A stretch of 20,524 bases of DNA from a virus. Each line of letters begins with the position of its first letter. The first letter of the stretch is position 1. A model generated the notes under the pieces. That model had not been told where the DNA came from and made no database searches. It saw only the letters and a list, made by a program, of their open reading frames with translations. The position numbers were made by a program, and so were the translations under genes. This document shows, one piece after another, positions 6,274-12,791 of the stretch. The stretch spans positions 1-20,524 of the IMG/VR virus record IMGVR_UViG_3300025010_001835; one strand, given 5' to 3'.

Positions 6274-6687
6274 TTAATTATTCACAAGTTTATCATACTT
6301 CATATTCATATCCGAAGTATCTGCTGTTTTACCGTCCTGCATTTCATCAATAACCTGAACACACGCCAAAAGATATTCCTGGAACTCTTCCTTATTATCG
6401 CCTACTTCTCTTTCAGACCAATTCCAATGCGTTATCAATAATTTATTTTTTGCAATCCTAAGATTATATTCAGTTGGATCAGCAATAACACCCTGCATCA
6501 TATCATCAACAGCTAAAGCCCGATCCGAAAACGGATCAAAGTTGACAAACTCAGGTGACTCTAAAATAGATTGCGATGGTGTAGAATTTGAGAGGCTGTA
6601 CCCAGAAACCCCTATCAGAATAGTTATCAGAGCAACACATAATTGCTCAAACGGTGTTAAATTCTTTACAGTTGCCGCGATATCCAT
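6274..6687 (-). CDS. Membrane-anchored hypothetical protein, 137 aa
   Basis: One membrane helix near the N-terminus (about residues 13-32, FEQLCVALITILIGVSGY) followed by a soluble domain of about 100 residues that is acidic and helical. With a short N-terminus inside, the domain would face outward, as in VirB8-like or virion-associated anchored proteins, but no family is recognised. AGAGGT lies before the ATG, within the end of the upstream gene; the two are separated by one base. It is cut off from the secretion-like operon by about 660 bases. Confidence 0.72.
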   Translation of the reverse strand: MDIAATVKNLTPFEQLCVALITILIGVSGYSLSNSTPSQSILESPEFVNFDPFSDRALAVDDMMQGVIADPTEYNLRIAKNKLLITHWNWSEREVGDNKEEFQEYLLACVQVIDEMQDGKTADTSDMNMKYDKLVNN

Positions 6688-6688
6688 A

Positions 6689-6949
6689 TCAATACCTCTT
6701 TGTGAAAATCCTTACCTCTGTTCCCACTGGCACATCTTTAGGAAACCGGACACTGATAACCCTGCTTTCTGGAACAGTATGTGCAGATCTTTCAACCCAT
6801 TGGCTTTTATCGAGTAGATAACCAGATTCAGCATTACCTAACGTTTTTTTAATATATTCTTCGATTAGTTTTTTATTCTTTTTCGAGAGATGGGACAAAA
6901 AAAGCTGTTCATCCCCATCATTTTCGGATTCTTTGTCTTTAGTGTCCAT
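6689..6949 (-). CDS. Soluble hypothetical protein, 86 aa
   Basis: The N-terminus is acidic and probably disordered (residues 1-15), the middle is a Lys-rich helix (22-36), and the C-terminal 25 residues look like beta strands (SRVISVRFPKDVPVGTEVRI). No family recognised. GAGGA precedes the ATG by about four bases. It forms a two-gene operon with the membrane-anchored protein that follows, so the two may interact. Confidence 0.72.
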   Translation of the reverse strand: MDTKDKESENDGDEQLFLSHLSKKNKKLIEEYIKKTLGNAESGYLLDKSQWVERSAHTVPESRVISVRFPKDVPVGTEVRIFTKRY

Positions 6950-6989
6950 CGGTCCTCAAAAATTTACAGATATACTGATTGTAAACATT

Positions 6990-6999
6990 ATATTTAAAA
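6990..6999 (-). promoter_or_regulatory. TATA box of the 6274-6949 operon
   Basis: TTTTAAATAT on the minus strand is centred about 46 bases before ATG 6949. A start site 25 bases downstream leaves a leader of about 20 bases containing the GAGGA binding site. Confidence 0.5.
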
Positions 7000-7327
7000 G
7001 ATTACTACATTCGTTCTTATTTCGGGTTTACTTTGTACTTCCAGCCTTATTTTTTATGAACGCTCCAGTTTTTGTACTCAGGTTCTTATTTTCCATGAAA
7101 TCCCTTGGATTTGTAACATCTGAAAGATGTCTCAACGAAGTTGACTGACCGGAAGGAAGTTATTTTTTTAGATATAGTTCCGATTCCGCAGGATGTTAGG
7201 AACGCATTCTGAAAAAATAGCTTCATGAAGGGAAGTAGCGACTCGCATCCGATGCCGGACATTCCTCTGTTTAGCTTAAAAGCACGTTCAAATCTGCCCG
7301 TTTTGCTGCTTTTTGTTTTCACTATGT
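7000..7327. other. Gap without a convincing gene; possible host-type repeat
   Basis: About 330 bases between two minus-strand operons. Two overlapping frames are open here: an 85-codon frame on the minus strand (7343 to 7086, TTG start) and a 34-codon frame on the plus strand (7225-7329). Neither has a good start context, and the minus-strand frame directly follows a T8 terminator. The stretch 7150-7320 looks less A/T-rich than other gaps in the window. It reminds me of short sequences repeated in Methanosarcina chromosomes, but this is from memory and unverified. I see no clear target duplication or terminal inverted repeat. Confidence 0.35.
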
Positions 7328-7335
7328 AAAAAAAA
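7328..7335 (-). terminator. T8 tract ending the secretion-like operon
   Basis: On the minus strand, TTGCTTCC followed by eight T comes ten bases after the stop of the VirB4 gene. This is a typical archaeal oligo-T terminator and marks the end of the operon that starts near 12685. Confidence 0.6.
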
Positions 7336-7345
7336 GGAAGCAATA

Positions 7346-9991
7346 TTAAGCCTCCATTTCAACGGAAAGCTGCTGAAAACCTGCTAGATTTTCATTTGGT
7401 TGGTTTTGTTTTTCTGCCTGCATCTCGTCCCGGATCTGCTCAAGTTTTCCAAGCAATTTATAGCCCTGGGGGAATACATAATAATACTCTCCATCTTCGT
7501 TTTTACCTGATAACATGCACTCAGGCGATGAAGTCATTTCTCCGCAGGTTGCCCCGGTCCCTGTAAAGATAATATGCTTATAACCAGCAGCCCGCGCAGC
7601 TTTTAATTTATCATTCCACTTCTCAATTATGTGATTTGTGGACCCTTCAAACTCAAGACAGCCCCCTTTCCAAGTGATGTCTGCGTTATCGGTGTGATGG
7701 ATCTCAACGTCTTCAAAACCGTGAATTCTCATCCAACCTGCTATTATACAGACGGCTGCATAATGTTTGTAGCCTTCAACACCTACTTTATCCTGTTTTT
7801 CGGTTCCGTCAACATTCAGCCCGTCGATGAATTTGAGCCTATCTGTCCGGATCTTTACAAAAATTCTGCCAGATGCGAACGGGTCCTGAACTCTGTACTC
7901 TGTAAACCCTGGATAAGTCTTTCTTGGTTCTCCACTTATCCAGCTATCAATAAATATTTCCTCTTTTATGTAAATTTCTCTTACGGGTTTTATGATTTCA
8001 AAACCAGACGCAGTTGCTACTTTTTGTTCTACTGGTTCCAGCCCTCTTGTACTTTCAAAGGCTGCTTTTCTAGGCATTTCATCAAGTTCAACTATGAACT
8101 TTGTAGCAATTCTATTTCTGATATAGTGTCCATGTCCAGACCCTTTCTTCATAAGTCCAAGTCTGTATTTTTCAGGGATTTTTAATACTTCCATGTAAAT
8201 ATCTATGTTCATATCATCGAGGTTATCAAGGATGAACAAATTTTTACAGTTTGCACGGAGTGTATCCATAAACTGAACATTTGTTAGAGGGTTCTGCATT
8301 CCAAATAAAGGAGTAATACCCGGAGCCCTGCCTTCTGTCAAGCTTCTTTCCATGTACGGGATGAGTTCTTTTGTTTGTGACAGGTTCCTTACTTCATCGA
8401 AAATTAAGAATGTTTTCACTCTCGGCTGCCCGTTTGCAGGTTTAGGGAAGTATAGCGAGTTACACGCCCCCATGATCTGAATGCTTACAGCACTTCTGAG
8501 CCTGTCAGGGAGCTGGCTAATATCAAATAGCTGAAGGTTTTCTCCTAAACTCATATGCTCGTGGCTACTTGCCCACCACCAAAGAGTCCCGCCCTTCTCT
8601 GCGTTCATGGTGTTCATTATGAGCATATCAAGGGATGGATCGTGATAATAAGTTTCAGATGCTTTGTTGTTATACTGTTCCTTCCAGTATTCTCTAAATT
8701 CATGAACTGAATACCAAGGGATAGCTCCGGGAATATCCCACAATTCCGTATTGATAGGGTTGCCGTCTTCGTCTATAACACCACACTTTTTATAAATGTC
8801 AATCAGAAGTCCGGTGAGAAGCCCAGACTGCCTTTCATTAAGCCCACCGACCCATGCACTAAAGATACCCTGCACGACCTCAAACCAATCGTCTTTAGCT
8901 TTTCTGTAGGAAGCCGGACTTGTACCCATGTAGGTTTTATCGTAGAATATAATAAGAGGGTCAGGGTTTACACCATTTGAGCCCCATATTGATATCCCTC
9001 CTCCGTATTCCATGCAGAAATTAATATAGTCTGTTCCGTCATTATCTTCATTTTTCGGCTCAATTAATTTTACATGGTATCCAAGCGCGAGAGCATGAGA
9101 TATGATGTTAAGGAACATTGTTGTTTTGCCAGACCCCGGAGGACCTATTATAATTGATCCTTCCGGGTTTCTCTGGTTTGGACATACTTTTATAGGTATT
9201 AATGTCTCGGCGTTTGTGCAGAAGATAGGTCCTTCCTGTGCGAATCCAGCGTCCTGGTTTCTGATTGGGAACATGGACATTATAGTATAATTGTTAACGG
9301 GCTGCAAGAAGTTAGCACTTATCTGATTGGAAGGAATGACAGCTTTAAGAATATCCTGTTGTGCAAACTGAGGGATTTCACATCTAATTCCTCCCCTCAA
9401 GAGTCCTGCTCTTATCCTCGAAACTGCCGTATCTACTTTCTGTTTGTTTGGCCCAGTAATTACAATAGGCATTGCATACCAGGAATAGTGATCATCGCCA
9501 TCAAAAACTACGGTGGTATGTCGCGTCACATCTCTCTCGGCGACATTATTGTACATGATGTTAGAAGACGTGGCATCTCCGTTATGGACCTGCACTTTGA
9601 CAGTTGAGATGTTTCTATGAATAGCTTTTAATTTCTGCGCTTCAAGTTCTCTTCTCATCGTAATGAATTTGTGACCAATAAGAACAGGTACTCCTTCCTG
9701 TTTTGCGATTGTTAGTATTTTTGTGATAGTATCAATTCTGTAATGTTTATCAAATCCCTTTTCCATAGGGTTAAGTTTGTCCTGCCTACCTACAAGCATT
9801 CCCTGAGCAATTGTGTATTTATTGATCTGTGTGTAATACCCATTATCCGGCCCGTCTGTCACGGGCTTAAGATCATTAATACAAGATTGAAAAGCTATTT
9901 CCTGCTGTAGAAGGGCATAAGACTGATCTGTAATTATGGATTCCGTACTCTTCTGAACCTTCCTGTTGCTCCACATGGTCTTAATATTCAT
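7346..9991 (-). CDS. virB4: VirB4-like ATPase with extra C-terminal nuclease-like domain
   Basis: An 881-residue VirB4/TraC-type ATPase, the motor of type IV secretion and conjugation systems. Residues about 95-280 match the VirB4 region before the motor. Walker A is GPPGSGKTT (283-291). NPDPLIIF (342-349) corresponds to the conserved NP motif after it. Walker B is FLIFDEVRNLSQ (528-539), followed by LTEGRAPGITPLFGMQNP with the conserved Arg and Gln of this family. Residues about 680-860 are not part of a standard VirB4: they contain VEGYKHYAAVCIIAGWM, then ADITWKGGCLEFEGST with Asp771, Glu780 and Glu782, then KHIIFTGTG, a layout like PD-(D/E)XK or replication-relaxation domains. The ATG overlaps the previous gene by 11 bases, with GGGAGG before it. 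Confidence 0.9.
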   Translation of the reverse strand: MNIKTMWSNRKVQKSTESIITDQSYALLQQEIAFQSCINDLKPVTDGPDNGYYTQINKYTIAQGMLVGRQDKLNPMEKGFDKHYRIDTITKILTIAKQEGVPVLIGHKFITMRRELEAQKLKAIHRNISTVKVQVHNGDATSSNIMYNNVAERDVTRHTTVVFDGDDHYSWYAMPIVITGPNKQKVDTAVSRIRAGLLRGGIRCEIPQFAQQDILKAVIPSNQISANFLQPVNNYTIMSMFPIRNQDAGFAQEGPIFCTNAETLIPIKVCPNQRNPEGSIIIGPPGSGKTTMFLNIISHALALGYHVKLIEPKNEDNDGTDYINFCMEYGGGISIWGSNGVNPDPLIIFYDKTYMGTSPASYRKAKDDWFEVVQGIFSAWVGGLNERQSGLLTGLLIDIYKKCGVIDEDGNPINTELWDIPGAIPWYSVHEFREYWKEQYNNKASETYYHDPSLDMLIMNTMNAEKGGTLWWWASSHEHMSLGENLQLFDISQLPDRLRSAVSIQIMGACNSLYFPKPANGQPRVKTFLIFDEVRNLSQTKELIPYMERSLTEGRAPGITPLFGMQNPLTNVQFMDTLRANCKNLFILDNLDDMNIDIYMEVLKIPEKYRLGLMKKGSGHGHYIRNRIATKFIVELDEMPRKAAFESTRGLEPVEQKVATASGFEIIKPVREIYIKEEIFIDSWISGEPRKTYPGFTEYRVQDPFASGRIFVKIRTDRLKFIDGLNVDGTEKQDKVGVEGYKHYAAVCIIAGWMRIHGFEDVEIHHTDNADITWKGGCLEFEGSTNHIIEKWNDKLKAARAAGYKHIIFTGTGATCGEMTSSPECMLSGKNEDGEYYYVFPQGYKLLGKLEQIRDEMQAEKQNQPNENLAGFQQLSVEMEA

Positions 9992-11057
9992 TTATATTCC
10001 TCCCGACGGCAAGATCTCCTGTAAACAGTCCATTAATGATATACGCGAGGTCTTCAGGGTCTTTTATCAATACGGTTTCAATTCCAATTTCATTAAGTGT
10101 AAGTTCAAATTCATCTCTTACCTTTCTCATGTTTTCAACGTGTTCATATTCATGCACTGCGGGGGGTAGTCCAATATGAATAATAAAAAGAGGCTCTTCC
10201 ATGCCTACTCTGTCTTTAAATTGGTTGTATATGCTCCAAAGTGCCTGTTCTCGAATCGGGCTAAGATTCGGAAGTTTAAGCTGTTCTTCCACATCGTCCA
10301 TGATATAGCTGATATTGTGCCCGGATGCCATTGTGGTACTCACCAAATGATCTGCTGGAAGGGTTGCTACTGCTTCTAGAAAATTAGCAATTATTACTTC
10401 ATCTGTATCTGAAAACTGAGGTACTGCCAGCAGGTTAAAACCGTGATCTCCCTGATATGGGTGCTCATAAAACTCAGTATCTTTATTGATTTTTTCAGTA
10501 GTCATCCCAGTTTCTCTATCAAAGTGGGTAATCCCAGTGAATGCTATAATTACATCTCTCGGATTCGCGAAAAAGTGGAATCTTTTAAATATGATTCTCA
10601 GAAATTTGAATAATATTCTCTTAAATACATTTGGTTCGACTCCGGTTCCATACTTTGAAAAACTTTCTTTCCCTTTTAATATTCTCATTTTAAAGCGGAA
10701 ATGAGCAATATTGTAATCGAGTTTCTGCTGATTTCCTGCGTGCGTGTACCAAACAGCAGGAACCAGAACCATGAAAATTATAATGACAATACTTTTCAAA
10801 ACGTTCTTCCAGACTATACTACTCAAAAGAAAGCCTATTGTGATACCATTTTCAATGTATGCAGGATCATTTTCATAGTTTGCTGGAAATGAGATAGTAT
10901 GTAACGCCGACCACGCAAAACCAAACACGCTCAGTACTTCAAAGAATAGGAGCCCGTAAAAAACAAGATTCCAAGTGGCTGAATGACCATCTTTGTTCGG
11001 GTCCACGATATCAACGAGAATATTCGGCTCGTACTTTGCTGGATTAGTTTCACTCAT
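9981..11057 (-). CDS. VirB3/VirB4-N-like membrane protein
   Basis: A 358-residue protein. Two membrane helices lie at about residues 30-50 and 72-104, as in VirB3/PrgI proteins. The rest is a basic linker (118-162) and then a cytoplasmic domain (about 165-350) with the look of the VirB4 N-terminal domain: alternating strands and helices, e.g. GFNLLAVPQFSD, EPLFIIHIGLPPA, then a helix VRDEFELTLNEIGI. VirB3 is often fused to VirB4 in bacteria; here the joint would lie after the N-domain, and the motor follows as a separate gene overlapping by 11 bases. The start is ATG 11057, with AGGTG eight bases before it, rather than TTG 11063. The family call is by pattern and position only. Confidence 0.7.
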   Translation of the reverse strand: MSETNPAKYEPNILVDIVDPNKDGHSATWNLVFYGLLFFEVLSVFGFAWSALHTISFPANYENDPAYIENGITIGFLLSSIVWKNVLKSIVIIIFMVLVPAVWYTHAGNQQKLDYNIAHFRFKMRILKGKESFSKYGTGVEPNVFKRILFKFLRIIFKRFHFFANPRDVIIAFTGITHFDRETGMTTEKINKDTEFYEHPYQGDHGFNLLAVPQFSDTDEVIIANFLEAVATLPADHLVSTTMASGHNISYIMDDVEEQLKLPNLSPIREQALWSIYNQFKDRVGMEEPLFIIHIGLPPAVHEYEHVENMRKVRDEFELTLNEIGIETVLIKDPEDLAYIINGLFTGDLAVGRNINEY

Positions 11058-11059
11058 AA

Positions 11060-12148
11060 TCAAACACCTGCAACTTTTTTACCTTTTAATACTGCATATA
11101 CAAGAAGAACTGTCACAAAGACAATGTTAAGAATCGCACCAAACACTATTCCAACTGTGACATATATCTGAGATCCTAACCATTGACTTGTAATTACTCC
11201 AAATGATGTACAGCAAATCCTAATTAAATCACATAAACAGAATACTCCAAACGCCCCCCATGCAACTAATTCAATGTTTTTTGCAGTGTCGGGAGCATTA
11301 AACAGGACTACAAAATCAGTTATAATATACATTACAAAAATTAATGCCCCAAATGCATAAACCCCGTACTCCCCGACTTGGGTTTGAAATGCGCTGAGAA
11401 ACATTGCAATTCCGGTAATTGCCCGGATAAATATATTATCAGTAGCAGAACTAAGCACCCCGGACGAGGTTTGCAGCATAGAAGTAATTAGATAATTCCT
11501 GAGTAAAATGATTAATACAAATGCAACAATGGCTTTTGCAGGTCTTGTTATAGCCCACATACAAGTTGTATGAACTCTATTAGGATTATAAGGTGCATAT
11601 GCCCCGCTTGCACTTCTTTTCCAATCTCCATATACTTCAGGTTTATGTTCTTGAAATCCGGCTAATAACATTGAACCAAGAATAACTATAATTGTTGAAA
11701 GTAACAAAAAAACACCAGAAATTAATAATGCTGGAACAACAATTGGATGTTTAAACGGGTTGAGTTCTTTAGCGGTGGCCGTATAAGAAACTACACCGTT
11801 TGTATCGGTTTCGATATCAGTAGCATAAATAGAAACAGACCCTTCAAACAAATCGTCAATCATGGTATTTGTGTACCCCATATAGGATTTTTCCATTGCC
11901 GTCTGAAGTGCCTTTATACTGTTGTTTCTATCTTCTGTAGGATCAACTTTAATGGTATCCTGTGTATTTTTTTGTGATGATCCCCCGTCCTCATCCTTTG
12001 AATCCCCTTTTTCATGGTTTTCATCTGTCACATCCGTTTTAGATCCGTCATCGTTGATGTGGATAACCCGCACGCTTCCAGTGCCTGCCATAGCTGTAAA
12101 TGGCATCATTAAAAGAATAAAAAGGATAAGGAGTGTAATTACTTTCAT
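11060..12148 (-). CDS. VirB6-like polytopic membrane protein
   Basis: A 362-residue protein with a signal peptide (residues 1-21, ending AMA-G), an acidic extracellular segment (about 22-135, many Asp, with DDGSKTDVTDEN), and about six membrane helices near 136-162, 203-223, 237-257, 262-283, 294-313 and 327-352. A basic loop (165-203) should be cytoplasmic. In type IV systems VirB6/TrbL proteins of this shape form the inner-membrane channel, and CedA has the same place in archaeal DNA import. GAGGG lies seven bases before the ATG. It ends four bases before the ATG of the next gene. The role comes from topology and operon order; no signature motif was identified. Confidence 0.7.
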   Translation of the reverse strand: MKVITLLILFILLMMPFTAMAGTGSVRVIHINDDGSKTDVTDENHEKGDSKDEDGGSSQKNTQDTIKVDPTEDRNNSIKALQTAMEKSYMGYTNTMIDDLFEGSVSIYATDIETDTNGVVSYTATAKELNPFKHPIVVPALLISGVFLLLSTIIVILGSMLLAGFQEHKPEVYGDWKRSASGAYAPYNPNRVHTTCMWAITRPAKAIVAFVLIILLRNYLITSMLQTSSGVLSSATDNIFIRAITGIAMFLSAFQTQVGEYGVYAFGALIFVMYIITDFVVLFNAPDTAKNIELVAWGAFGVFCLCDLIRICCTSFGVITSQWLGSQIYVTVGIVFGAILNIVFVTVLLVYAVLKGKKVAGV

Positions 12149-12162
12149 CGTTTACCCTCGCG

Positions 12163-12660
12163 TTATCTAAACAGTGCAACCAGGAAAATGACTCCTGCTA
12201 CGCAGAGAACCCCCTCGACTATCTGAGAAGTATATGCCCTCGTTATTCCCTTTGAATCTTTTATTGCCTGTGCTGCTTTAACAGGGTTGTCTCCATGAGC
12301 GGCTTTGCCTCCTTTCAAGGTATTCCAGACGACTACAGAGATATACGTGAAAACAACAGCCACCCCTAATATAAGGATCACAATGACGGCCAGCCCCCAC
12401 ACCGGGATGGATGCAGCCAGATCTATTGCATTTTGTACGCTGATGTCCTCGAATGGATCAACATTGTGCTTTCTCTCAAATCCTAAAAACTCATCATCCG
12501 AGATTATTTTATCAGTTACATCTTTATCAGAATCAACTCTATCGGTGACGACGTTCCCATCTTTATCTTTTATTGTAACGGCCCCGAATGCCGGAGAAAC
12601 CGTTAAGCTCAGTACCATAAACAGAATCAGTATAGATCCTATAGTTTTCAGAGTTCTCAT
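12163..12660 (-). CDS. VirB2-like pilin candidate
   Basis: A 165-residue protein with a signal peptide (residues 1-26, AFGA), an Asp-rich segment (28-75), a long hydrophobic helix (83-112), a basic loop with many Lys (113-143), and a second hydrophobic helix ending at the last residue (144-164). Two helices joined by a basic cytoplasmic loop after a signal peptide is the layout of VirB2/TrbC pilins and of archaeal CedA1/TedC pilins; the added acidic segment is unusual. The start is ATG 12660, which has CGAGGG before it and fits the signal peptide, not the open-frame start at 12717, which lies upstream of the predicted transcript start. First gene of the secretion-like operon. Confidence 0.68.
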   Translation of the reverse strand: MRTLKTIGSILILFMVLSLTVSPAFGAVTIKDKDGNVVTDRVDSDKDVTDKIISDDEFLGFERKHNVDPFEDISVQNAIDLAASIPVWGLAVIVILILGVAVVFTYISVVVWNTLKGGKAAHGDNPVKAAQAIKDSKGITRAYTSQIVEGVLCVAGVIFLVALFR

Positions 12661-12705
12661 TTTATCCCTCGGTTTTACTAAGTATTCAGTATAAATGTTT
12701 ACAAA

Positions 12706-12715
12706 GTATATAAAC
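12706..12715 (-). promoter_or_regulatory. TATA box of the secretion-like operon
   Basis: GTTTATATAC on the minus strand is centred about 50 bases before ATG 12660. Transcription would start near 12685, giving a leader of about 25 bases with the GAGGG binding site. Confidence 0.6.
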
Positions 12716-12744
12716 ACATCGCAATTTTGTAAACATTCTAATAT

Positions 12745-12791
12745 AAAAAAAATAAGATTGTTCAGGCTAAATGTTTCACTGACAGCCTGAA
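12745..12791 (-). terminator. Hairpin plus T8 after the beta-helix gene
   Basis: A perfect 8-bp inverted repeat, TTCAGGCT (12761-12768) with AGCCTGAA (12784-12791), spans the stop codon with a 15-base loop. On the minus strand it is followed eight bases later by eight T (12745-12752). This looks like a classical intrinsic terminator and separates the beta-helix gene from the secretion-like operon, which has its own promoter just beyond. Confidence 0.75.

Noticed and set aside
6933-7148. 71-codon plus-strand frame
   Set aside because: Overlaps the promoter and start of the minus-strand gene at 6949, lacks a binding site, and its Phe/Leu richness is typical of antisense A/T-rich DNA.
7086-7343. 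85-codon minus-strand frame with TTG start
   Set aside because: A T8 terminator falls directly inside its start, and no second promoter is seen. Kept as a described gap rather than a gene.
7631-8185. 184-codon plus-strand frame
   Set aside because: It lies fully inside the VirB4 gene on the other strand, codes for an improbable Cys/Phe-rich sequence and has no ribosome binding site.
12305-12694. 129-codon plus-strand frame
   Set aside because: It is antisense to the VirB2-like gene, which has a clear signal peptide, binding site and operon context.
12661-12717. N-terminal extension of the VirB2-like protein
   Set aside because: It would put 19 residues before a clean signal peptide and begin upstream of the predicted transcript start.
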